15,991 nucleotides of DNA from an uncultured Bacillota bacterium (GTDB taxonomy: Bacteria > Bacillota_I > Bacilli_A > RF39 > UBA660), in assembly GCA_947383065.1 (NCBI GenBank), contig CANDCB010000001.1:1-15991 (forward strand), in the 5' to 3' direction. A program made the position numbers and the translations under genes. This document shows positions 5,662 through 13,113 of the stretch, piece by piece. Under the pieces are notes generated by a model. It was given only the letters and a program-made list of their open reading frames with translations. It did no database searches and had not been told where the DNA came from. Positions within the stretch are counted from its first letter, which is position 1; each line of letters begins with the position of its first letter.

Positions 5662-6717
5662 TTATTCTCCTCTTAATTTTCTATGTAAGTCTTCAGTTAT
5701 TAAAGCTTCTATAATGTCGTCTAAGGCACCATCCATTACTCTATCTAAAGTATTAGTAGTAAAACCTATTCGATGATCGGTTACACGATTTTGTGGATAG
5801 TTATATGTTCTTATTTTTTCTGAACGATCCCCTGTACCTATTTTGCTTCTTCTTTCATTTCCGACTTCGGCGTCTAATTTTTCTTGTTCAGCTTGATAAA
5901 GACGGGCTTTTAAAACTTCCATTGCTTGAGCTTTGTTCTGTAACTGGCTACGTTCATTTTGACATGTAACTACTGTATTAGTTGGAAGATGAGTAATTCT
6001 AACTGCTGATGGTGTTGTATTAACTCCTTGACCTCCATGACCACTTGCACAATATACATCTATTCTTAAATCATTAGGATTAATTTCTATATCTACATCT
6101 TCTACTTCTGGCATAATAAGAACGGTAGCAGTAGATGTCTGAATACGACCATTCGATTCTGTTATCGGAACTCTTTGAACACGATGAGAACCTGATTCAT
6201 ATTTTAATTTTGAATAAACATTTTCACCTTTTATTTTGGCTTCTATTTGAGAAAAACCACCTGATGATCCTGCTTCAGAATTAATTATTTCAATTTTCCA
6301 TCCAACTTTATCAGCATAACGAGAATACATTCTAAAAAGGTCACCAGCGAAGATATTTGCTTCATCACCACCAGCTGCGCCCCTTATTTCCATAATAATG
6401 TCTTTATCATCATTTTCATCTTTTGGGATTAGTAATATTTCTAGTTCACTTATTAGACTATCTTTTTGACTAGTTAATTCTTTTACTTCTAAAGTGGCCA
6501 TTTCCCCCATTTCTGGATCATTAATTAACATTTTTGCTTCTTCTAAATTATTAATTATATGTAAATACTCTTTGTATTTGTTATAAGTTTCTTCTAAATC
6601 TTTTTGTTCTTTAGAGAGTTTTTTTAAGCGATTGTAATCACCTAATACTTCAGGAGTTGCCAAATACTCAGTTAATTCTTCATATTTAGTTTTAATAGCT
6701 TCTAGTCTTTCAAACAT
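5662..6717 (-). CDS. prfA: Peptide chain release factor 1 (RF1)
   Basis: RF1 recognises UAA and UAG in the ribosomal A site and triggers peptide release. I place the start at ATG 6715-6717 (351 residues, MFERLEAIKTKYEEL), which matches the usual start and leaves AAAGG ten bases upstream; the GTG three codons earlier is only one base from that Shine-Dalgarno. The product shows an N-terminal coiled region, GAAGGDEAN (about 113-121), the stop-codon-reading Pro-Ile-Thr (184-186, the RF1-type PxT), SGHGGQGVNTT with the catalytic GGQ (228-230), and the basic domain-3 end. Its Gln is the substrate of PrmC, encoded next. An extended -10 promoter lies at 6740-6748, just past the rpoE terminator. All stops seen in this window are TAA, which RF1 reads. 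Confidence 0.96.
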   Translation of the reverse strand: MFERLEAIKTKYEELTEYLATPEVLGDYNRLKKLSKEQKDLEETYNKYKEYLHIINNLEEAKMLINDPEMGEMATLEVKELTSQKDSLISELEILLIPKDENDDKDIIMEIRGAAGGDEANIFAGDLFRMYSRYADKVGWKIEIINSEAGSSGGFSQIEAKIKGENVYSKLKYESGSHRVQRVPITESNGRIQTSTATVLIMPEVEDVDIEINPNDLRIDVYCASGHGGQGVNTTPSAVRITHLPTNTVVTCQNERSQLQNKAQAMEVLKARLYQAEQEKLDAEVGNERRSKIGTGDRSEKIRTYNYPQNRVTDHRIGFTTNTLDRVMDGALDDIIEALITEDLHRKLRGE

Positions 6718-6739
6718 ATTATACACGCCTTTCGTTTGT

Positions 6740-6748
6740 ATTATATCA
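6740..6748 (-). promoter_or_regulatory. Extended -10 promoter of prfA-prmC-spoIIR
   Basis: TGA-TATAAT on the minus strand forms an extended -10 with no good -35 at 16-18 bases. The surrounding 16 bases CTTATGATATAATACA are identical to those at the rpmE promoter. Expected start near 6733, about 16 bases before the ATG and just in front of the Shine-Dalgarno. Confidence 0.6.
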
Positions 6749-6761
6749 TAAGTATTTTAAG

Positions 6762-6794
6762 AATAAAAACAAATGGATAAATTAAACCATTTGT
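6762..6794 (-). terminator. Intrinsic terminator whose stem includes the end of rpoE
   Basis: ACAAATGG (minus strand, 6787-6794) and CCATTTGT (6769-6776) form a perfect eight-base stem with a ten-base loop, followed by TTTTATT. The 5' arm comprises the last codons of rpoE (Gln-Met-Val) and the TAA stop is in the loop. Confidence 0.8.
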
Positions 6795-7219
6795 TCTTCG
6801 TCTTCATCTATTATTACTAAGTCTTTTAAATCATCGTCATCGTCTGTTAAATCGTCATTATCATCGTCATCACTATATATATCTTCTTCTGGTAATTCTT
6901 CATCTATTTCTTCAATATCTTGTTCTAGGTCCTCATCTTCTTCATCTGAATCATCAATAACTACTTTAATGGCATGTTTAGTTTTTAAGTCCCAAAAACC
7001 ATTTTCTAACATTATAAAGCGATGATCTGTTGATAGTACTTCGAAGAAAGATGGTAACTTGTCAACAAATTCTTCATCTGATAAACCAAGTAACGTACAC
7101 ACTTCTTTAAATAATTCATTTATTTTCATTTGACGATTAGTTTCAGTTAAAATCATTAAAGCGATATCATCATAGGACATTGCTTCTAGTTCTTCTTTAG
7201 TTAAATCTTTTAATTTCAT
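6782..7219 (-). CDS. rpoE: DNA-directed RNA polymerase delta subunit
   Basis: Delta is an accessory subunit of Firmicutes RNA polymerase that lowers non-specific binding and speeds recycling and nucleotide-level responses. I start it at ATG 7217-7219 (145 residues, MKLKDLTKEELEAM), because GGAGGT lies six bases upstream and the promoter at 7251-7278 would start transcription near 7244, downstream of the ATG at 7252 that would add 11 residues. Residues 1-86 form the HARE-HTH domain (DDIALMILTE, FKEVCTLLGL, DHRFIMLENGFWDLK). From 89 to 145 the chain is almost all Asp and Glu with a few hydrophobic residues, the disordered acidic tail of delta. Single-gene unit with its own promoter and terminator, between argS and prfA. 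Confidence 0.93.
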   Translation of the reverse strand: MKLKDLTKEELEAMSYDDIALMILTETNRQMKINELFKEVCTLLGLSDEEFVDKLPSFFEVLSTDHRFIMLENGFWDLKTKHAIKVVIDDSDEEDEDLEQDIEEIDEELPEEDIYSDDDDNDDLTDDDDDLKDLVIIDEDEEQMV

Positions 7220-7250
7220 AAAACGACCTCCAAATAATTCACTAGTCACC

Positions 7251-7278
7251 ATTATACATATTTTTTATAATATGACAA
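7251..7278 (-). promoter_or_regulatory. Sigma-A-type promoter of rpoE
   Basis: On the minus strand the -35 is TTGTCA (7273-7278), the spacer 16 bases and the -10 TATAAT (7251-7256). The predicted start near 7244 supports the shorter rpoE reading frame with a leader of about 25 bases. Confidence 0.73.
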
Positions 7279-7309
7279 TACTTAAAAGAATATTTTTTTT
7301 AAATTTTTA

Positions 7310-9061
7310 TTACATTCTTTCAGGGACATCTATTCCTAGTATATTCAATAGTTTTAAATTGTTCTCATAGATAACTTTTGTTAGAACTAACCATGATTCT
7401 TGAGCTTCTTTATTTTCTTCTGTTAAGACATGATTGTTTGAGTAAAAGTTATTATATAAATTAGTTATTTTATATAAATATTCTGTTATGTCATTTAATG
7501 ATTTTGTATTTATAGATTTTAATAGAACATTTCTTAAACTTAACATATAAATTATAATATCTCTTTCTATTGAGCTTGAAATATTTTTATAACTATCATA
7601 TTTAATTTGAGCTTCGGAAGCCTTTTTTAAGAGACTTTTCATTCTTATAGTTGAATATAGTAAATATGGTCCTGTTTTACCCTGTAAGTCACTAAATTTG
7701 ACTGGATCAAAATTATAATCTGTAAGTCTAAAAGGTATTAAGTCAGCATATTTAACAGCAGCGACTGATACTTGCTCGGCGATTTTATCTCTTTCTTCAC
7801 CTGTTATATTTGGCAAAATCTTTTTTTCACATTCAACTTTCGCTAAATCAAGTAAAGCTTCAAGAGTCATAACTCCCCCATCACGAGTTTTAAATGGTTT
7901 GCCATCGGCTCCATTCATAGTTCCAAATGGAATAAATTCTAATTTAGTATCATCATTGATAATTTTACTTTTTTTAGAGGCTCTAAATACTTGTTCAAAA
8001 TGAAGTGTTTGCCTAGCATCTGTTAGGTACCATATTTCGTCTGGGTTAAATAAATGCATTCTTTCCCATATACAAGCAAGGTCTGTAGTTTCATAAGATG
8101 CACTACCGTTTGATTTTACTAAAAGTAATGGTGGAACTTCGTGGTCATCATTATCTAAAGCAACATTAATGACACGAGCTCCTTGGCTATCTTCAACAAT
8201 ATTTAGTTTTTCCATGTATTCAATCATTTCTGGGATATATTTATTTCCGTCTGACTCCCCTTCCCAGACTTCAAAAGTTGTATTTAGACGATCATAAATT
8301 CTTTTAATATCAGTTTTTGAAACTTGCATTATATGGTGCCATAAAGCCATTAGACCTCTATTTCCGTCTTGGAATTTGGCGGTCATAATTCTAGCTTCTT
8401 CCATATATGATTCATCTTCTTTAGATTTATTAGAAGCATATGGATATAATTCCATTAAATCATCATTAGTAACTGGGGATTGTGCAGGATATTCTTCAGT
8501 ATATGAATCATCAAAATATGGTAATTCAGGATTTCTTTTTTTGATTTCAAGCATTACAAGACCAATAGGGCGACCCCAATCGCCTAGATGAGCATCAGCG
8601 ATGGCTTCGTTTTTTAAGGCTACTGCTAATCTTTTTAAAGCTTCACCAATATTAGCGCTTCTTAAGTGGCCAACATGTAAGGCTTTAGCGACATTTGCTC
8701 CACCATAGTCCATAAATATTTTTTTGGGGTTATCATTTTCATAATTTAAGTCTATATTATGATTTAAATCATTAACATGATTGATTAATTCACTATCAGC
8801 AAATGTTATGTTAATAAAACCTGGACCTGCAACATTTATATCTTTATATCTTTTTTCAGATTTTATACATTCAACTATTTCTCCTGCTATTTCACGAGGA
8901 TTTTTAGAATATATTTTGGCTAATGCCATAACTCCATTATATTGATAATCTCCGAATTCTGGTCGAGAAGAACTATTTAAAGTTACTTCTTCTACTTTAT
9001 ATCCACATTTATTTATTATTTTTTTTAGATAATTTTCTTCATTTTCAATAAAACTACTCAT
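7310..9061 (-). CDS. argS: Arginyl-tRNA synthetase
   Basis: ArgRS charges tRNA-Arg, a class I synthetase that needs bound tRNA to activate arginine. The 583-residue length is normal. It has the N-terminal tRNA D-loop-binding domain (about 1-110, with SRPEFGDYQYNG and VAGPGFINI), the HIGH-like HVGH at 129-132 inside DYGGANVAKALHVGHLRSAN, the signature GTMNGADGKPFKTRDGG that stands in place of a standard KMSKS, and a C-terminal helical DALR anticodon-binding domain (about 455-583) ending LGIDVPERM as is typical. The Shine-Dalgarno AGGGTGA precedes the ATG. It follows ywiB by 21 bases, as in B. subtilis. A weak hairpin made of the last codons and ATTCTTTT may terminate it, but the loop is long and I do not count it. 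Confidence 0.96.
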   Translation of the reverse strand: MSSFIENEENYLKKIINKCGYKVEEVTLNSSSRPEFGDYQYNGVMALAKIYSKNPREIAGEIVECIKSEKRYKDINVAGPGFINITFADSELINHVNDLNHNIDLNYENDNPKKIFMDYGGANVAKALHVGHLRSANIGEALKRLAVALKNEAIADAHLGDWGRPIGLVMLEIKKRNPELPYFDDSYTEEYPAQSPVTNDDLMELYPYASNKSKEDESYMEEARIMTAKFQDGNRGLMALWHHIMQVSKTDIKRIYDRLNTTFEVWEGESDGNKYIPEMIEYMEKLNIVEDSQGARVINVALDNDDHEVPPLLLVKSNGSASYETTDLACIWERMHLFNPDEIWYLTDARQTLHFEQVFRASKKSKIINDDTKLEFIPFGTMNGADGKPFKTRDGGVMTLEALLDLAKVECEKKILPNITGEERDKIAEQVSVAAVKYADLIPFRLTDYNFDPVKFSDLQGKTGPYLLYSTIRMKSLLKKASEAQIKYDSYKNISSSIERDIIIYMLSLRNVLLKSINTKSLNDITEYLYKITNLYNNFYSNNHVLTEENKEAQESWLVLTKVIYENNLKLLNILGIDVPERM

Positions 9062-9082
9062 AATTTCACCCTATCTATATTT

Positions 9083-9421
9083 TTAATTTTCTTTTAGTTC
9101 TATTTTTATTTTCTGTTCTTCACTTGATAATTTATATTCTAAAGTTAAATTTTTATTTTCTTTTTTTAAATTTAAAAAGGTAACCTCGATATTAAATAGT
9201 TTATTTATTTCTTTTAAATTATATATTGCTTCTTTTTTATTTATATCTAGAATAAATTTATATTCATTGTTTTCTCTAATAAATATCTTATCACTTAAGG
9301 TTGTTTTTATACCATCGATAAAAAAAGTATATGTATTATTAGAAAATATACTATTAATATCTTTAAAGGACTCTAATAACCGCTTTTCTTTATAAAGATT
9401 TAGTGTAATTACTTTTTGCAT
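9083..9421 (-). CDS. ywiB: DUF1934 family protein (YwiB-like)
   Basis: This 112-residue protein is predicted to be mostly beta strand with alternating hydrophobic residues (YTFFIDGIKTTLSDKIFI, YKFILDINK, LTLEYKLSSEEQKIKIELK), as in the small beta-barrel DUF1934 proteins whose function is unknown. B. subtilis YwiB is about 142 residues; this one lacks part of the N-terminal half. The assignment rests on the weak pattern match and on position directly upstream of argS, where ywiB sits in Bacillus. The Shine-Dalgarno AAAGGAG lies ten bases before the ATG. Start and promoter face the PBP gene divergently across a 97-base gap that has an inverted repeat (9459-9480). Confidence 0.66.
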   Translation of the reverse strand: MQKVITLNLYKEKRLLESFKDINSIFSNNTYTFFIDGIKTTLSDKIFIRENNEYKFILDINKKEAIYNLKEINKLFNIEVTFLNLKKENKNLTLEYKLSSEEQKIKIELKEN

Positions 9422-9444
9422 AAAGTATAACTCCTTTGTGTTGG

Positions 9445-9453
9445 ATTATAACA
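9445..9453 (-). promoter_or_regulatory. Extended -10 promoter candidate for ywiB-argS
   Basis: TGT-TATAAT on the minus strand is a good extended -10; at 17 bases the -35 position reads GTGCAA, a poor match. The predicted start near 9438 leaves a leader of only about 17 bases, just enough for the Shine-Dalgarno. Confidence 0.45.
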
Positions 9454-9458
9454 TATAT

Positions 9459-9480
9459 ATTATAAGTTTGCACTTATAAT
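9459..9480. repeat. Perfect 8-base inverted repeat between divergent ywiB and PBP genes
   Basis: ATTATAAG (9459-9466) and CTTATAAT (9473-9480) are perfect inverted copies separated by TTTGCA. The right arm contains a plus-strand TATAAT (9475-9480) that could be the PBP -10, and the interior covers the -35 position of the leftward promoter. This is a reasonable operator geometry, but the arms are AT-rich. Confidence 0.45.
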
Positions 9481-9518
9481 TTAGAAAAATTTCTTAATAC
9501 TATTTAGTGGGTGTTATT

Positions 9519-11480
9519 ATGAAATTAATTAGAAAACTTTTTAAATTATGTTGCTTATTTTTTATTTTAGGGCTTATAGGTATAGTTGGACTTTATAGTT
9601 ATGCCTATTTTAGTCCGAAATTAGATATTAAAAATGCGAATCAATTTTACATATATGATGATAAGGAAAATTTAGTTTATCAAGGTTCGGGTAATAATGA
9701 TTGGGTATCTTTAAATGAAATTTCACCATATTTAATAGATGCTGTTTTAAATACGGAAGATAAAAATTTTTATAAACATCATGGTTTTGATTATCTACGT
9801 ATTGCTAAAGCGATGTATACTAATATTACAAATGGTTCAATAGTTCAAGGAGCTTCTACAATTAGTCAACAATATATAAAAAATATGTATTTGGATTTTG
9901 ATAAGACTTGGAAAAGAAAAATAGATGAAGCTTTTTTAACATTAAGGCTAGAAGTTCAATATGATAAAGATGATATTTTAGAAGGATATTTAAATACAAT
10001 AAATTTCGGGCAGGGTAATTACGGAATTGAAAATGCCAGTCAATTTTATTTTAATAAAAAAGCTAAAGATTTAAGTTTGGAAGAAGCTATTGTTTTAGCA
10101 GGGGTACCAAAAGCTCCTAATAAATATAATCCTGTTACAAATTATGAAGCCGCAATAAAAAGAGGGAAAATAATAGCGAAGTTAATGTATACGAATAATG
10201 TAATTGATGAAAATACTTATGATAATCTTTTTAAAGAAAAGTTAGAAATTTACGGAAAACCGGCAGAAAGTGATTTAACAATGCTAATGTATTATCAAGA
10301 TGCGGTATATCAAGAATTAAAATCTTTAAAGGAGATACCGGCTTCTTTAATAGAGTCGGGTGGTATTAAGATTTATACTTCTTTAAATTTAGAAGCTCAA
10401 TCTTTGATGGAAAAAAATATTTTAAATTATATGAAAGATTCAGATATGCAAGTGGCAAGTATTATTGTAAACCCACATAATGGGGGGGTGATGGCGCTAT
10501 CTGGAGGTATTAATTATGCTAAAAGTCAGTATAATAGGGCAATAAGTAGTAATAGACAAGTAGGGTCAGCTATTAAACCAATTTTATATTATGCTGCTCT
10601 TGAAAATGGAATGGTATCAAGTTCAACATTTTTATCAGAACCTACAACTTTTATGTTTTCTTCAAATGATTCTTATTCGCCAGCTAATTATAATGATAAA
10701 TATGGAAATAAAAATATTACAATGGCGGCTGCTTTATCATATTCAGATAATATTTATGCAGTAAAAACCCATTTATTTTTAGGAGAGGAAGTTTTAGTTA
10801 ATACAGCAAAAAGAATGGGAATAAAAGGGGAGATGGCTCCGCTTCCTTCACTTGCTTTGGGGACTTGTGAACTTAGTATGTTAGACTTTGCAAGAGGATA
10901 TACAACTTTAGCTAGTGGGGGATATAAAAGAGATTTAACATTTATTAATAAAGTTGTTGATGTTGATGGAAATGTTTTATATAAAAAGAAGGAGAGTAAT
11001 GATTTAGTTTTAAATGAATCTTATTCTTTTATTCTAAATGAAATGATGACTAGTACTTATAATTCTAGTTTTGTTGATTATAATACGCCAACTGTAATGA
11101 GTATTGCTTCTAAAATATCAAATAAATATGCAATTAAAACTGGTTCTTCTGGGACAGATTGCTGGATGGTAGGGTATAATTCGAATGCTTTAATGATGGT
11201 ATGGAATGGTTATGATGATAATAAGGAAATGAAAGTTAAAGATGGAACAATTTCAAAAAATATATGGGTTGATACGATAGAGAATCTAGATATAGAAAAG
11301 AGTTGGTATGATATGCCTAATAATGTGGTAGGGGTACCTCTTGATTCAATTACTGGAGAGAAAACTAATGATACTAATCGAACAGCAATATTTTACTATG
11401 TAAATGGTAGTGAATATAATAATAAGAATACGGAGTTAGTATTTAATGAAATGAAAGAAGATAATAAAAAAGATAATTAA
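9519..11480 (+). CDS. Class A penicillin-binding protein (transglycosylase/transpeptidase)
   Basis: This bifunctional enzyme polymerises and cross-links peptidoglycan outside the membrane. I start it at ATG 9519 (653 residues), where AGTGGGTG serves as Shine-Dalgarno; the GTG at 9507 lies inside that element. Residues about 4-28 form a single membrane anchor. The GT51 domain follows: EDKNFYKHHGFD with catalytic Glu80, QGASTISQQYIKN (about 110-122), KRKIDEAFLTLRLE, DDILEGYLNTINFGQGNYG and LAGVPKAPNKYNP. The transpeptidase has SAIK (Ser350 nucleophile, Lys353), SDN (409-411) and KTGS (540-543). It is the only plus-strand gene. In B. subtilis the sporulation PBP pbpG lies in the wider ywiB-argS neighbourhood; with spoIIR present, a sporulation role is possible but not shown. 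It ends at a terminator convergent with that of noc. Confidence 0.93.
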   Translation: MKLIRKLFKLCCLFFILGLIGIVGLYSYAYFSPKLDIKNANQFYIYDDKENLVYQGSGNNDWVSLNEISPYLIDAVLNTEDKNFYKHHGFDYLRIAKAMYTNITNGSIVQGASTISQQYIKNMYLDFDKTWKRKIDEAFLTLRLEVQYDKDDILEGYLNTINFGQGNYGIENASQFYFNKKAKDLSLEEAIVLAGVPKAPNKYNPVTNYEAAIKRGKIIAKLMYTNNVIDENTYDNLFKEKLEIYGKPAESDLTMLMYYQDAVYQELKSLKEIPASLIESGGIKIYTSLNLEAQSLMEKNILNYMKDSDMQVASIIVNPHNGGVMALSGGINYAKSQYNRAISSNRQVGSAIKPILYYAALENGMVSSSTFLSEPTTFMFSSNDSYSPANYNDKYGNKNITMAAALSYSDNIYAVKTHLFLGEEVLVNTAKRMGIKGEMAPLPSLALGTCELSMLDFARGYTTLASGGYKRDLTFINKVVDVDGNVLYKKKESNDLVLNESYSFILNEMMTSTYNSSFVDYNTPTVMSIASKISNKYAIKTGSSGTDCWMVGYNSNALMMVWNGYDDNKEMKVKDGTISKNIWVDTIENLDIEKSWYDMPNNVVGVPLDSITGEKTNDTNRTAIFYYVNGSEYNNKNTELVFNEMKEDNKKDN

Positions 11481-11495
11481 GTAAATTATTTATTG

Positions 11496-11522
11496 ATAAG
11501 ACTTTTTTATAAGTCTTTTTAT
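11496..11522 (+). terminator. Intrinsic terminator after the class A PBP gene
   Basis: AAGACTT (11498-11504) and AAGTCTT (11511-11517) form a seven-base stem with a TTTTAT loop, followed by TTTAT. It lies 17 bases past the stop. Confidence 0.8.
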
Positions 11523-11550
11523 ATGGAAGAATATATTTTGAGTTTTTTAT

Positions 11551-11581
11551 AAAAAAAAGATAATAGAATATTACTATTATC
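11551..11581 (-). terminator. Intrinsic terminator after noc
   Basis: GATAATAG and CTATTATC (11559-11566 and 11574-11581) make a perfect eight-base stem with a seven-base loop; on the minus strand it is followed by eight T (11551-11558). It closes the mnmE-mnmG-rsmG-noc cluster and shows that no soj/spo0J pair is cotranscribed behind noc. Confidence 0.88.
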
Positions 11582-11618
11582 AGATGGATTAAAAATTCAA
11601 ATGTTTACTTTTTTTTAA

Positions 11619-13049
11619 TTAGTTATCTTTATGAATACGCATAGTTATTTGATAATTATTTTCAAAATCGATTTCTTCAACATCAATAAAGAAACCCTTA
11701 TCTCCTAAATTTTCGATACAATTACGAATTGATGATATAGCATCTTTTAATTCTAATTGACCATTTTTGGATAAACCAGACTGATCATTAGTTAAATTAT
11801 CAACTGCATCCATCGGATTTATTTCTTTTTCTTGTGGAGCTAGAGAACTTATTTCCATAGGAGGCTCATTAACAGGAGTGAAAAAACGATTGTTAGAATT
11901 AATTTCAAAGGAAGAATTTAAATTTTGATTATCAAAAGATAATGGAGGTGTAGGATTTTGAACAGGTTCTTCTATAACTGGTGAATTTTGAGTTATAAAG
12001 GAATTATCATAAGTTGGAGAATCAAATACTTCAAATTTATTAGTATCATTATTGTTTTCAAATGATGTTAAAAAAGAAGGATTTTGATTATCATTTTGGT
12101 AATTATTAAGTTCAAAAAATTTGTTTGAATCACTTGAATTGTTTGTTAAACTTTCACTAGGAATAAAAGTGCTAGCACTATTTGGAGTTGCAATATTAAA
12201 TTCTGGTATAGATGTTGCAGTCATAAAAGGGTTATTGCCTGATTCAATTCCTTTTTGGCTATTTAAAGTGTTATCTTCAAAAGTTAAAGCCTCTGGAATA
12301 GGGGTTGGGATTATGTCAAGAGTTTCCAAAGTCTCTGGAGAGTTTTGAGGTTCATTATTCATTTTACTAGCTAAGCCTATATCAACTGCATTTGCTTTTA
12401 TATCTTCAATACTTGGACGTGATGATACTAAAGGAATATCTTCTAATTCTTTAGCTTTTTTTAGTTCTAAATCCAATTGTCTAACAGTTAGGCGTTCATT
12501 TATTATACGATGTAACCAAGCTTTTTGGGCTTCTTTATCTTGTAAAGTTAATAAGGTACGAGCATGGCGTTCAGATATTTTTTCTTCAAGTAGAGCTTGT
12601 TGAACTTCTTCATCTAAATTTAAAAGCCTTAATTTATTAGCAATTGCTGGTTGAGATAACCCCATTCTTTTAGCTAATTGATCTTGGGTTAAGTAGCCTT
12701 TATCTAGTAAACTACGATAAGAGCGAGCTTCTTCTATAGCTGTTAAGTCCCTTCTTTGAACATTTTCTACTAAAGCAACTTCTGCTGATTTATTATCGTC
12801 TATATTAGCAATAACTGCTGGGACAGTTGTAAGGCCTGCCATTTGAGAAGCTTTGTATCTTCTTTCACCTGCAATTATTTCATATTTATCGCCTAATTTT
12901 CTTAATACTAGGGGTTGAATTATACCATGTTCTCTAATAGAATCTGATAATTCTTTTAATCCTTGTTCGTCAAATGTAAGACGTGGTTGAAATCTGTTGG
13001 GAATAATATCTTCTATATGGACTTGTAGTACTCCTGATTCTAAATTCAT
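11619..13049 (-). CDS. noc: ParB/Noc family protein, probably nucleoid occlusion factor Noc with a long disordered linker
   Basis: Noc binds CTP and specific DNA sites and keeps the division ring off the chromosome; ParB (Spo0J) is its segregation paralogue. Residues 7-110 are the CTPase domain (PNRFQPR 17-23, HGIIQP, GERRYKA 61-67, ENVQRRDLTAIEEA) and 121-165 the helix-turn-helix (SQPAIANKLRLL, then ISERHAR). IANKLRLL and ERHAR match Bacillus Noc rather than Spo0J, which has ANHLRLL. The last 45 residues (AISSIRNCIENL...NNYQITMRI) also match the Noc C-terminus. Between about 200 and 430 is an Asn/Ser/Pro/Phe-rich, low-complexity linker, so the protein has 476 residues against about 283 in B. 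subtilis. It lacks the amphipathic membrane helix at the Noc N-terminus; an in-frame TAG upstream rules out an extension. Position after mnmG-rsmG also fits noc. Confidence 0.8.
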   Translation of the reverse strand: MNLESGVLQVHIEDIIPNRFQPRLTFDEQGLKELSDSIREHGIIQPLVLRKLGDKYEIIAGERRYKASQMAGLTTVPAVIANIDDNKSAEVALVENVQRRDLTAIEEARSYRSLLDKGYLTQDQLAKRMGLSQPAIANKLRLLNLDEEVQQALLEEKISERHARTLLTLQDKEAQKAWLHRIINERLTVRQLDLELKKAKELEDIPLVSSRPSIEDIKANAVDIGLASKMNNEPQNSPETLETLDIIPTPIPEALTFEDNTLNSQKGIESGNNPFMTATSIPEFNIATPNSASTFIPSESLTNNSSDSNKFFELNNYQNDNQNPSFLTSFENNNDTNKFEVFDSPTYDNSFITQNSPVIEEPVQNPTPPLSFDNQNLNSSFEINSNNRFFTPVNEPPMEISSLAPQEKEINPMDAVDNLTNDQSGLSKNGQLELKDAISSIRNCIENLGDKGFFIDVEEIDFENNYQITMRIHKDN

Positions 13050-13084
13050 TTTATCAGCCCCTTTTTTTAGTCTTTCCTATTATT

Positions 13085-13113
13085 ATAATACATTATTTAA
13101 TTTTTTATTTCAA
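13085..13113 (-). promoter_or_regulatory. Promoter of noc overlapping the rsmG stop
   Basis: On the minus strand TTGAAA (13108-13113) and TATTAT (13085-13090) are 17 bases apart, each one base off consensus. The -35 consists of the last two sense codons of rsmG. Expected start near 13078, about 29 bases before the noc ATG. Confidence 0.55.

Noticed and set aside
6724..6726. GTG start for prfA giving three more residues
   Set aside because: AAAGG would be one base from GTG; the ATG at 6715 has proper spacing and matches the family N-terminus.
7279..7320. Hairpin AAAGAAT/ATTCTTT after argS as a terminator
   Set aside because: The loop is about 22 bases of mostly A and T, the stem has one G-C pair, and only four T follow. 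In DNA this AT-rich such pairing is expected by chance.
8376..8591. Plus-strand ORF of 71 codons inside argS
   Set aside because: It lies wholly antisense to a conserved argS frame and has no Shine-Dalgarno or recognisable domain. The same applies to the antisense ORFs at 4056-4247, 5202-5444 and 12121-12348.
9507..9518. GTG start for the PBP gene
   Set aside because: The GTG is part of the AGTGGGTG element that serves as Shine-Dalgarno for ATG 9519, and nothing upstream would serve the GTG.
11619..13049. parS or Noc-binding sites (TGTTTCACGTGAAACA or ATTTCCCGGGAAAT) in the window
   Set aside because: I scanned by eye for both palindromes and saw no convincing copy. A computed search would be more reliable.
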